Shown here piece by piece: positions 45,278 to 53,221 of a stretch of DNA of 64,000 bases; the stretch's first letter is position 1; each line of letters opens with the position of its first letter. The stretch covers positions 868,001 through 932,000 of the forward strand of contig NZ_SMZY01000002.1 of assembly GCF_004358755.1 (NCBI RefSeq), given 5' to 3'. Under the pieces are notes generated by a model. It was not told the origin of the DNA, did no database searches, and saw only the letters and a program-made list of their open reading frames with translations. Both the position numbers and the translations under genes were made by a program. This DNA is from Peribacillus frigoritolerans. Its GTDB lineage: Bacteria; Bacillota; Bacilli; Bacillales; Bacillaceae.

Positions 45278-46797
45278 AGTGCATTCCCCAATTTCTTTTC
45301 AGATTTTAAAGATACAGGATGACTTGTTTCCTTCATGAGGGCATTGGTTGTAATCCGTGCTGATTCCAATATGGTGGGAAGCCCGCTGCCGGGATGCGTC
45401 CCTCCCCCCACCAGCCAGCAATGATTCAGCTCTTCAAACTTGTTGTGCGGTCTGAGAACCATCATTTGCGTCAGCTGATGTCCTAAATTAAACGTTGCAC
45501 CTTTGTATACGAGAATGTCTTCCTCCCAATTTTTCGGAGTTATGATTTTTTCCGTTTCAATATGAGCTCTCAAGTTTTTAAATTGCGTCTTTTTCTCAAT
45601 TGTTTCAAACACCAAATCTCTGAACGAATCCTGATGTTTTTCCCAGTCAATTCCGCTGAAATTATTAGGAACCGGGGCAAGAATGTATAAGGCAGACTTG
45701 CCATCGGGTGCAAGTGTGTCATCAGTCACGCTGGCGTTTTGGATGTAGATGGATGGATCCCCTGACATCTTGAGCGTTTTTGTAATTTCTTCCACATTAT
45801 TCTTATAGTCTTCTGAGAAAATAATCGAATGGTGAGGAAGATCATATTTCTTATCAAGTCCAAGATAGATCATGAAAGTCGAGCAGGAATATTTCTTCTT
45901 TTCCAGCTTTTCTTTTGAAAACTTTCTCAAGATGCCTGGGTCCACTAAATTGGACATTACGTGGGCAAAATCGCCATTAATGACTACTTCGTCCGCATGA
46001 ACTGCTGTTCCGTCCTCTAAAATTATTCCTTTTACATCCTTTTTCTCGACCCATAGTTTTTTGACTCCTGTGCCGAGATGAAGCCTTCCCCCGTATTCTT
46101 CAAGCACCTTTCCCATCGCTTTTGACAGCTGATTTACTCCGCCTCTTGGATGGAATATTCCGTATTCATGTTCCATAAAGGATAGGATTGAAAATGCTCC
46201 CGGGCAGTCCCACGGCGACATGCCAAGGTACTTCGACTGAAAGGTAAACGCGTATTTGACTCTTTCATCCTGAAAATAATTGGAGAGTACATCGTATAAA
46301 GATTTCGTAACCGTAAGCTGTGGAAGCGCCTTAATGACCTTCCAGCTCATATAGTGGTGAAAACGGTCCATCTTGCTTTGAAGAATCGGGGTCAGAGCAG
46401 CCATTTTTTTTCGTGTATCATTCATAAATTTGAAGTAGCCCTTCCCGTCTCCAGGTGAAAACTCTTCTAATCTCTTGACCATTTCATCTGAATTTCTCGT
46501 CATTTTTAAAGAACGATCATCAAAGATCAATTCATACATTTCTTCTAGTTCAATCATGTCCATATAATCATGAAGGTTTCTGCCTGCTGAAGCAAAAATC
46601 TCTTCAGCAATATGGATCATGCTCAGAAAGGTTGGCCCCATATCAAATGTGAATCCGTCCATTTCAATAGAGGCGTTGCGTCCTCCCACATATGGCTGTT
46701 TTTCATAAACGTCTACTTGGTACCCCTGACTGGCCAAGTTCATGGCAGCTGCCAAGCCGCCAGGTCCTGCACCGATGACTATGATTTTTTTAGCCAT
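45274..46797 (-). CDS. crtN: CrtN-like diapophytoene desaturase paralogue 1, first gene of the leftward crt operon
   Basis: The 507-residue FAD enzyme starts MAKKIIVIGAGPGGLAAAMN, has FTFDMGPTFLSMIHIAEEIF near 49-68 (compare the FDMGPT motif of staphylococcal CrtN) and the C-terminal signature CWLVGGGTHPGSGLPTILES near 465-484. TTTAGGAGGAG lies before the ATG. It heads a three-gene operon with 4- and 8-base overlaps. Its promoter region holds three 11-bp direct repeats resembling a CarH/LitR operator. Confidence 0.9.
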   Translation of the reverse strand: MAKKIIVIGAGPGGLAAAMNLASQGYQVDVYEKQPYVGGRNASIEMDGFTFDMGPTFLSMIHIAEEIFASAGRNLHDYMDMIELEEMYELIFDDRSLKMTRNSDEMVKRLEEFSPGDGKGYFKFMNDTRKKMAALTPILQSKMDRFHHYMSWKVIKALPQLTVTKSLYDVLSNYFQDERVKYAFTFQSKYLGMSPWDCPGAFSILSFMEHEYGIFHPRGGVNQLSKAMGKVLEEYGGRLHLGTGVKKLWVEKKDVKGIILEDGTAVHADEVVINGDFAHVMSNLVDPGILRKFSKEKLEKKKYSCSTFMIYLGLDKKYDLPHHSIIFSEDYKNNVEEITKTLKMSGDPSIYIQNASVTDDTLAPDGKSALYILAPVPNNFSGIDWEKHQDSFRDLVFETIEKKTQFKNLRAHIETEKIITPKNWEEDILVYKGATFNLGHQLTQMMVLRPHNKFEELNHCWLVGGGTHPGSGLPTILESARITTNALMKETSHPVSLKSEKKLGNAL

Positions 46798-46815
46798 GTT
46801 TTACTCCTCCTAAAT

Positions 46816-46848
46816 ACTATACAATACTTATACAAACATTATACAATT
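46816..46848 (-). promoter_or_regulatory. Three 11-bp direct repeats, CarH/LitR-type operator of the crt operon
   Basis: On the + strand TATACA occurs at 46818, 46829 and 46840, exactly 11 bases apart, each fitting nnTnTACAnnn. Three tandem 11-bp repeats of this form are the operator bound by the B12-dependent light-sensing repressor CarH of Thermus thermophilus; LitR controls light-induced carotenoids in Bacillus megaterium. The array covers the -10 of the crt promoter and ends just before the ribosome site. Confidence 0.8.
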
Positions 46849-46866
46849 CACTTTATTAAAACACAA
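46838..46866 (-). promoter_or_regulatory. SigA promoter of the crtN-crtN-crtM operon
   Basis: Leftward TTGTGT (46866-46861), 17 bases, TATAAT (46843-46838). The -10 hexamer lies inside the outermost operator repeat. Confidence 0.75.
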
Positions 46867-46979
46867 TTAATATGGTGTTCTAAGTAGTAAATATCTTTCC
46901 CAAAAGAAAACGAACTCAATAGCTTTTCAGATCAATTCATTTAAAAATATGGCGAAAGACATCCTGAAGCCAGAACTAA

Positions 46980-47090
46980 AGCTCAAGCGCCAAGGCCCGC
47001 TCAGGCGTGGCAGATAAGAATCCGACAGAAAAGTCCTGGTCCCGCCTTTTGTCGGATTCGTTCTGACCGAGGATCTAGGCGCTTGCGCTT
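46980..47090. repeat. GCGCAAGCGCC-type palindromic repeat element, copy 2
   Basis: Outer arms CAAGCGCC (46984-46991) and GGCGCTTG (47078-47085), inner perfect arms GAATCCGACA (47018-47027) and TGTCGGATTC (47050-47059). It folds into a long stem on either strand and encodes nothing. This is a small interspersed repeat of bacilli, related to the element overlapping the end of amt. Together with the crt operator and promoter it accounts for the interval 46798-47165. Confidence 0.8.
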
Positions 47091-47150
47091 ACCGCAGATA
47101 ACTTTATTTATATATCCACAACCTTTTAACTTTTATAATTTCCTAAACAA

Positions 47151-47180
47151 TAAAAAAAGACCGGCTCAATTCGCCGGACT
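47151..47180 (-). terminator. Terminator of the membrane-protein gene
   Basis: Leftward AGTCCGGC/GCCGGTCT with a seven-base loop and T7; it overlaps the end of the gene. Confidence 0.85.
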
Positions 47181-48044
47181 TGCGTCAACCATATTGACTG
47201 CAGCCTCAAACTGCAAAATTTCGTTTTCCCAGATTGCATTCCCTTTGATCACCTGATCTTTAAGACCATCCGGAATGACAAATACCCCGTTGACAGATTC
47301 AAGCTGTTTGACCTGTTCTCCGTCAAGATAATAAATTTCATATTCAGGATCTTCTATTCTGTTTGACGCACTCAGCCTGAACGTGTTTGCGTAATAAATG
47401 TCGATAGTCTCACCTTTTAAGTCGTTTATGTAATATGGCTCTTTATCTTTGGTACAGTCTTTTCTTTTAAATTTACAGTATTCAGGTTTAATGCGGTTAA
47501 GTGTTGTCTCATTCCATTCAACCGAAATTACCGGCGGCTTACTGAGATCGACTGTTTCCACCGCCTCCGGGCTGTCATTAGCGGAAATGAGATAAATCGG
47601 AGCTGCCGCACAGGCAATAATACCTGCAGCAGCTGCGGCATCCCAGACTCTGAACCTTCCGCTTTTCAGACCCTTCCTGTACAAAAACCATTCATCCCCA
47701 AGAAAAAACAGAAAGCCCGAGAGAACAGTTATCATAACCAGCGGATATACTTCGCGAAAAAAAATCAAGCCTGCAGCTGATGATGACAGCATATGAATGG
47801 AAAAATTCAATGCTCTTCTGCTTTCGCCCTTATTTCGGACAATGTAATAGGCAAGAATACTGACAGGAGTACCAATAGCGAAGATAAATGAACTAATATA
47901 AAACAGTAAGAAAGCCATGTCCTCCAGACTTGGTCTAGAGGTGAAATCTCCTGTTATAAACCCTGTGATAAGCGCAGTTAAATAGATAAGAAAATTGACA
48001 CCAATGGATGCCGCTGCAGCAATTCCAATTTTTTTATAAATCAC
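47166..48044 (-). CDS. Membrane protein of unknown function with extracytoplasmic domain
   Basis: The protein of about 292 residues has five predicted membrane helices in the first 170 residues (IGIAAAASIGVNFLIYL; FLLFYISSFIFAIGTPVSIL; a helix near VMITVLSGFLFFLG; AAAAAGIIACAAAPIYLI), then a soluble C-terminal domain of about 115 residues with paired Cys (YCKFKRKDCTKDKEP). I do not recognise the family. Start GTG 48044 follows GGGGTGA by six bases; a longer TTG start at 48098 lacks a ribosome site. Single gene between two terminators. Confidence 0.7.
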   Translation of the reverse strand: MIYKKIGIAAAASIGVNFLIYLTALITGFITGDFTSRPSLEDMAFLLFYISSFIFAIGTPVSILAYYIVRNKGESRRALNFSIHMLSSSAAGLIFFREVYPLVMITVLSGFLFFLGDEWFLYRKGLKSGRFRVWDAAAAAGIIACAAAPIYLISANDSPEAVETVDLSKPPVISVEWNETTLNRIKPEYCKFKRKDCTKDKEPYYINDLKGETIDIYYANTFRLSASNRIEDPEYEIYYLDGEQVKQLESVNGVFVIPDGLKDQVIKGNAIWENEILQFEAAVNMVDASPAN

Positions 48045-48117
48045 ACCTGTCACCCCAAATCCAATTTTAACATAAATAGGAAGATCAAAAGGAGACAATT
48101 TGACGGAGTTTTTCTAT

Positions 48118-48143
48118 ACAAAAAACCGGCATAGCCGGCTTTA
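48118..48143 (-). terminator. Terminator of asnO
   Basis: Leftward AAGCCGGC, loop TAT, GCCGGTT, then T-run; starts at the asnO stop codon. Confidence 0.85.
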
Positions 48144-49991
48144 TGATTCATCAATATCAATTCTGTACTTTTCAAACCATACGTGAATTTGTGCCAGATG
48201 GGCGAGCAGCTGCGGACCTGTCATCAGCTGTCCGTACCATGGTACCTGGAATGCATTGCCTTCTGATTCAATAATATCGTTCAGCGCTTTTTTATCAAAG
48301 AAGACGTGAAGGGCTGAGTCCTTATTTTGAGTTAACGACTGAAGCCACGTTTTAACAGCTTTTGTGTAATGAGGATTATGTGTTTTGGGATACGGGCTTT
48401 TTTTGCGGTATAGCACTTCTTCTGGAAGCACGCCTTCTAATGCTTTGCGGAGAATGCCTTTTTCCCGGTCTCCATGCATTTTCATATCCCACGGAATATT
48501 CCACACATATTCAACAAGACGATGGTCAGCAAACGGAACGCGGACCTCGAGACTTGCTCCCATGCTCATGCGGTCTTTCCGGTCGAGCAAGGTCGTCATA
48601 AACCAAAGAATATTGAGATAAAACAGCTGTCTGCGCTTAGATTCTGTTTCAGACTCTCCATCAAGAAGAGGTGTCTCCTTCAATGTTTCCTGATATCTTG
48701 TTTTTACGTATTCTTTTAAGTTCAATTTGCTTTGCCAATCTGTACGAAGCAGATTCATCCTTGCATCTGTCGATCTCATCCATGGAAATGCATCTTCCGA
48801 TAAATCCTGCGGGCGATGAAACCACGGATATCCCCCGAATATTTCATCTGCACATTCTCCTGAGAGGCCTACAACAAAATCTTTCTTAATTTCTTTGCAG
48901 AACCATAGAAGAGAAGAATCAATATCCGCCATACCAGGAAGGTCCCTCACTTCAACAGCTTCCGTTAAGTAATCAACAAGCTGCTGCTGTGTAATGATTG
49001 ACCGGTGGTGAACGGTTTTAAAAGTCTCTGTCATCTTATCGATCCAGGGAGCGTCTGAGTTTGGCTGATATTCATTTGCTTTAAAAAACTTATCATTATC
49101 CTCGTAATCTATGGAAAACGTGTGCAAAGGTCCCTTGCCTTCTTTCTCGAATGCTTTTGCAGCAATTGCGGTAATCGCACTAGAATCGAGTCCTCCTGAA
49201 AGAAATGTGCACACAGGAACATCGGATACAAGCTGGCGTGTCACGGCATCATTGACTAAAAATCCAACCCGGCTGACCGTTTCGTCAAATGAATCAAGAT
49301 GCTTTCTGCTTTCTACATTCCAGTATCTCCAAACCTTCAGCCCTTCTTTTGAGAACGTCATTGCGTGAGCTGGACGGAGCTCTTTTACACCTTTAAAGAC
49401 ACCGATTCCAGGTGTTCTGGAAGGCCCGAGTCCAAATACCTCACTTAACCCTTCCCTGTCAAGAACGGCCTTTTGATCAGGATGTGCAAGAATCGCCTTC
49501 AGTTCTGACCCAAAGATAATCGATGCATTCTGTTCAGAATAAAAAAGCGGTTTTACCCCCAATCTGTCTCTTGCAATGAACAGTTTTTCATTATTTGAGT
49601 CCCAGACCGCAAAGGCAAAGATACCATTTAAATGATGTACACATTCTTCCTTCCACTCCATGTAAGCGCTGAGCAGAACTTCAGTGTCGGAGTGGCCTGC
49701 AAATGTATACCCCCGCTTCAGTAATTCAACGCGGATATCTTCTGTATTATAAAGCTCGCCATTGTAGCAAATCGTAAATGTATTTTCTTCCTTTTTGCGG
49801 GTCATCGGCTGTCTTCCGCCTTCTGGATCAACAACTACAAGGCGTTTATGGCCAAAAAGAATGTGCTGCTCTCCCCACACATTCGTATCATCCGGTCCTC
49901 TTTTAGATAAGCATTCCGCCATATTTGTCATGACATATTTATGCTGCTGCAGGTTTTTCTGATAATGAGCCCACCCTGTTATTCCACACAT
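48141..49991 (-). CDS. asnO: Glutamine-hydrolysing asparagine synthetase (AsnO/AsnB class)
   Basis: The 616-residue enzyme starts MCGITGWAHY, giving the Cys nucleophile after Met removal, with the glutaminase domain to about residue 215 (RGPDDTNVWGEQHILFGHKR near 33-52). The synthetase domain has the ATP pyrophosphatase loop FLSGGLDSSAITAI near 264-277 and GLSGECADEIFGGYPWF near 364-380. It makes Asn from Asp, Gln and ATP. Length and neighbourhood (yisN, yisL) match B. subtilis AsnO, which is expressed in sporulation. GGGGGAG lies ahead of the ATG. Confidence 0.94.
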   Translation of the reverse strand: MCGITGWAHYQKNLQQHKYVMTNMAECLSKRGPDDTNVWGEQHILFGHKRLVVVDPEGGRQPMTRKKEENTFTICYNGELYNTEDIRVELLKRGYTFAGHSDTEVLLSAYMEWKEECVHHLNGIFAFAVWDSNNEKLFIARDRLGVKPLFYSEQNASIIFGSELKAILAHPDQKAVLDREGLSEVFGLGPSRTPGIGVFKGVKELRPAHAMTFSKEGLKVWRYWNVESRKHLDSFDETVSRVGFLVNDAVTRQLVSDVPVCTFLSGGLDSSAITAIAAKAFEKEGKGPLHTFSIDYEDNDKFFKANEYQPNSDAPWIDKMTETFKTVHHRSIITQQQLVDYLTEAVEVRDLPGMADIDSSLLWFCKEIKKDFVVGLSGECADEIFGGYPWFHRPQDLSEDAFPWMRSTDARMNLLRTDWQSKLNLKEYVKTRYQETLKETPLLDGESETESKRRQLFYLNILWFMTTLLDRKDRMSMGASLEVRVPFADHRLVEYVWNIPWDMKMHGDREKGILRKALEGVLPEEVLYRKKSPYPKTHNPHYTKAVKTWLQSLTQNKDSALHVFFDKKALNDIIESEGNAFQVPWYGQLMTGPQLLAHLAQIHVWFEKYRIDIDES

Positions 49992-50235
49992 CTGCCTATC
50001 ATCTCCCCCATTTAAACAGCCTGAATTTTACTCAGACTGTAAAAGATGTACCTATCCTATGCTTAACTTATGAAGTGTTGATTTGTCCGTATCACGTTTT
50101 TCTTTAATAGCGATGCTTTTGTAAAGTTATGTGAATGTCGGCGGTTCCTCCATCTCTTAAAAGGTTCTTTGAATAATTTCCTCTCTAATTGGAAAAAACG
50201 AACGATAACGAGTCTATTTAAGGGAGGTTCATTCA

Positions 50236-50802
50236 TTGCTTTCTAAACAGAAACACGGCCTGCTCGAACAGCAGGAACGGGCATACGTAACAGGTTCTAT
50301 TGAAATCGGCGAAGATCAGGAATTCTTATTTTACGATGATGTGAACGAAGAAGTCTCCATCCTGCAATTTAAACAGGACGAAACAATCGGGATTTTGCTG
50401 AATGACTGCTGGTATACTGGCACCTATCTAACAGATGGACAGCTATCTGTACCGATGGGCATCCATCAATTAAAAACAAACGATATGCTGCGCATTCAAA
50501 AAAAGGTGCCTTTCGCATTAGAATATATGCTCAAGGAATTCAGTGATGATTCTTTTCTTGCTTTCACAGCTAAGCTGAACGCGTTATCTTTCTCCATCCA
50601 TGATTGTATCTACAGCTATAATCATATGGTCTTTCAGGAAGGTAAAAACGGTAAACAAGGGGTTTCTTTCTTTCAATTTGACAACGAGGAGGCCATTTGC
50701 GGAGTGCAGCATCATTTTTCAAGAGGCAGCAAGAACGAAGACCGGTTTGAATTTACAACCTGTACGGGGAAAAGAGCACTAGTAACACAGTTGGAGCAAT
50801 AA
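50236..50802 (+). CDS. yisN: DUF2777-like protein, YisN homologue
   Basis: The 188-residue soluble protein opens MLSKQKHGLLEQQERAYVTG and is rich in acidic residues, without membrane segments or metal motifs. Its position between asnO and yisL and the EQQERAYVTG start resemble YisN/DUF2777 of bacilli (from memory), for which no function is known. Start TTG 50236 is eight bases after AAGGGAGG. The 244-base gap before it holds the divergent asnO promoter; no clear sites seen. Confidence 0.75.
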   Translation: MLSKQKHGLLEQQERAYVTGSIEIGEDQEFLFYDDVNEEVSILQFKQDETIGILLNDCWYTGTYLTDGQLSVPMGIHQLKTNDMLRIQKKVPFALEYMLKEFSDDSFLAFTAKLNALSFSIHDCIYSYNHMVFQEGKNGKQGVSFFQFDNEEAICGVQHHFSRGSKNEDRFEFTTCTGKRALVTQLEQ

Positions 50803-50836
50803 AAAAGAACCTCTGCTTCCTGCAGAGGTTCTTTGC
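50803..50836. terminator. Bidirectional terminator between yisN and yisL
   Basis: Perfect stem AAGAACCTCTGC/GCAGAGGTTCTT with loop TTCCT. Confidence 0.92.
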
Positions 50837-50837
50837 A

Positions 50838-51197
50838 TTAAAAGAATTTCAAACCGATCGGCAAACGCAAGCCAAGCAGAATGACAACAATCAGCACGAT
50901 GACGAACTGAATCCAGAAAATGCGTGTCGGCTTTTTCTTTTTAGCACGCACAAGAATCATTTCCATCATCGCAATAACATAGACACCAAGAATCGCTTTT
51001 CCAATATATTCTCCGCTGATGGAAGGAAGGCTTAACAGCAGCTGAAGTCCTGAACCGATGATCAGCAAATAGAAAAGTCTTAAAGTCATGTGTACAATTT
51101 TAAATGGTTTTTCTTTCCCCGACTTAAAGAGTGAGTGCGCGACAAAAAATAGAATAAGTGCGACAACCCAAGTCGTGATATGTAAGTGTGTAGTCAA
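50838..51197 (-). CDS. yisL: YisL family membrane protein (DUF1516)
   Basis: The 119-residue protein has four predicted helices: THLHITTWVVALILFFVAHS, MTLRLFYLLIIGSGLQLLLS, GKAILGVYVIAMMEMILV, and IFWIQFVIVLIVVILLGLRL. A basic loop RAKKKKPTR precedes the last. This is the compact YisL/DUF1516 family of bacilli, function unknown. It is convergent with yisN; the order matches B. subtilis except that wprA is absent between them. GAGGAT lies before the start. Confidence 0.88.
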   Translation of the reverse strand: MTTHLHITTWVVALILFFVAHSLFKSGKEKPFKIVHMTLRLFYLLIIGSGLQLLLSLPSISGEYIGKAILGVYVIAMMEMILVRAKKKKPTRIFWIQFVIVLIVVILLGLRLPIGLKFF

Positions 51198-51377
51198 TGT
51201 AAATCCTCCTCTTTTTCATAACTTCCCATCCATATAGTATCATGAATGCCTATAAAAAATGAAATGTAAGCGCATCGACTCTCCTATTGTTTTCTTAAAA
51301 AAGGTAGGATATTGTAGTACTTGAGGGAATGCCAGATTCATGTGTTTCCAGACTTAATCGTACTCGGAGGGGATATT

Positions 51378-52568
51378 GTGTCAAAATCAGTACAAATCAT
51401 CGATCTGACTGAAAAATATGGAGCAAATAATTATCATCCGCTGCCAATCGTGATCTCAAAGGCAGAAGGAGTTTGGGTAGAAGATCCTGAAGGGAACAAA
51501 TATATGGATATGCTCAGTGCCTATTCTGCTGTAAATCAAGGGCACCGTCATCCAAAAATCATTGCTGCATTGAAGGAACAGGCAGATAAAATCACGTTAA
51601 CATCAAGAGCCTTCCACAATGACCAGCTTGGTCCGTGGTATGAAAAGGTTTCCAATCTTACAGGAAAAGAAATGGTTCTGCCAATGAATACAGGTGCAGA
51701 AGCAGTCGAAACGGCCGTTAAAACTGTTCGCCGCTGGGCTTATGATGTAAAGGGCGTTCCGGCAGATCAAGCAGAGATTATTGTGTGCGAGGAGAATTTC
51801 CACGGCCGGACAATGACAGCAGTCTCAATGAGCTCAAGCGAAGAATACAAACGCGGTTTCGGCCCTATGCTGCCTGGCATCAAAGTGATTCCATTCGGTA
51901 ATTTGGATGCCCTGAAACAGGCGATTACTCCAAATACAGCCGCTTTCATCTTTGAGCCAATTCAAGGTGAAGCAGGCATTCACATTCCTGAAGATGGATT
52001 CCTGAAGGCTGCATATGACATCTGTAAAGAAAACAATGTGCTTTATGTGGCAGACGAAATCCAGGCAGGACTTGGCCGCTCAGGAAAATTGTTTGCCTGT
52101 GACTGGGAAAACGTAAAACCGGATATGTACATTCTTGGAAAAGCACTTGGCGGAGGTGTTTTCCCAATCTCATGTGTAGCTGCAGATAAAGATGTCCTTG
52201 GGGTTTTTGAGCCTGGCTCACACGGTTCAACATTCGGCGGAAACCCGCTTGCATGTGCCGTTTCCATTGCAGCCTTGGATGTGCTTGTTGATGAAAAGCT
52301 GTCTGACCGCTCGCTCAAGCTTGGAAGCTACATGCAGGACCGCCTGCGTGAAATCGACAATCCGATTATTAAAGAAGTGCGCGGCAAAGGTTTATTTATC
52401 GGTTTAGAACTGACAGAATCAGCCCGCCCGTATTGCGAAAAGCTTAAAGAAGAAGGACTTCTCTGCAAAGAAACGCATGAAACCGTCATCCGCTTTGCAC
52501 CGCCGCTCGTCATTTCGAAAGAAGATCTTGACTGGGCAATTGAGAAAGTGAAAAAAGTCCTCTCATAA
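51378..52568 (+). CDS. rocD: Ornithine aminotransferase
   Basis: The 396-residue PLP enzyme converts ornithine plus 2-oxoglutarate to glutamate semialdehyde in arginine breakdown. Signs are [18 protein letters not shown] near 104-121, [13 protein letters not shown] near 139-151, the Asp in [13 protein letters not shown] near 223-235, and the PLP lysine in [12 protein letters not shown] near 251-262. Start GTG 51378 ([15 protein letters not shown]) follows GGAGGGG. No SigL-type -12/-24 promoter or RocR site was seen, unlike the B. subtilis roc genes; TTGTTT-N17-TATTGT near 51288 is a weak SigA candidate. Confidence 0.94.
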   Translation: MSKSVQIIDLTEKYGANNYHPLPIVISKAEGVWVEDPEGNKYMDMLSAYSAVNQGHRHPKIIAALKEQADKITLTSRAFHNDQLGPWYEKVSNLTGKEMVLPMNTGAEAVETAVKTVRRWAYDVKGVPADQAEIIVCEENFHGRTMTAVSMSSSEEYKRGFGPMLPGIKVIPFGNLDALKQAITPNTAAFIFEPIQGEAGIHIPEDGFLKAAYDICKENNVLYVADEIQAGLGRSGKLFACDWENVKPDMYILGKALGGGVFPISCVAADKDVLGVFEPGSHGSTFGGNPLACAVSIAALDVLVDEKLSDRSLKLGSYMQDRLREIDNPIIKEVRGKGLFIGLELTESARPYCEKLKEEGLLCKETHETVIRFAPPLVISKEDLDWAIEKVKKVLS

Positions 52569-52577
52569 AATACAGTT

Positions 52578-52616
52578 TTAAAAGTGTTAATCCTTTGCGG
52601 ATTAACACTTTTTTGT
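52578..52616 (+). terminator. Terminator of rocD
   Basis: Perfect 14-bp stem AAAAGTGTTAATCC/GGATTAACACTTTT, loop TTTGC, then more T. Confidence 0.93.
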
Positions 52617-52730
52617 ATTCAGTTTAACTTTATTAATCTTTTGAAAAAAATTTACAAAACAAAGAATTAACTATACATTTTTTTCTATTTTTATAATACT
52701 ATTATCTTATAAATCTTTTAAGAGGAAAGT

Positions 52731-53186
52731 ATGATTAGTTTTTATGGAATCATTGTTTTTATTCATATTATTGCTGCAGTCTGCGGACTAGGAGCTACAT
52801 TCGCTCTCCCTGTTTTAATGAGCAGGCCATAGACGGTTTCTCATGCTCTGTTTGCATTCACCGTCAATACTGGAATTGAAAAGCCCGCCAAGATGGGAAG
52901 CCTCACCCTGCTCGCAACAGGCCTTGCATTAGGTGCATTAAATCCCGGATTATTTTCTCAAAACTGGTACATAGCTTCAATCATGATCTACATAGCTGTT
53001 CAGCCTGTCGTAGCTGTTATCCTTCCGCGAAAACTGGCAGAACAAAAACAAATCCTCGAAAATCACAAAGAGGATGAACTGCCGGAATCTTATCATCTGA
53101 TCAATAAAAAAATGGCGCCATATAACAATTTCACTTATGCAGCTGCTGTTGTCCTGATTGCTTTAATGGTCTTGAAGCCATTGTGA
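52731..53186 (+). pseudogene. DUF2269-like membrane protein gene interrupted by one amber codon
   Basis: A continuous reading frame starts ATG 52731 (MISFYGIIVFIHIIAAVCGL) after AGAGGAAAG and is broken only by TAG at 52830-52832 (codon 34, ...LMSRP-stop-TVSHAL). The same frame continues 117 codons to TGA 53186. The whole would be a 150-residue, four-helix membrane protein resembling DUF2269 (family from memory). The remaining part still has MGSLTLLATGLALGA and good codon use, so the mutation is recent or the codon is read through. A single A-to-T change (AAG to TAG) would explain it. It could also be a sequencing error. Confidence 0.8.
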
Positions 53187-53189
53187 AAA

Positions 53190-53221
53190 AATCAAACCCA
53201 GCTCTATTGCTGGGTTTGATC
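53190..53221. terminator. Bidirectional terminator at the end of the DUF2269-like gene
   Basis: Perfect stem ATCAAACCCAGC/GCTGGGTTTGAT with loop TCTATT. It overlaps the 3' end of the convergent nucleotidyltransferase gene. Confidence 0.88.

Noticed and set aside
46980-47090. Insertion sequence remnant
   Set aside because: No transposase fragment or target duplication is visible; the nested inverted arms fit a small non-coding repeat.
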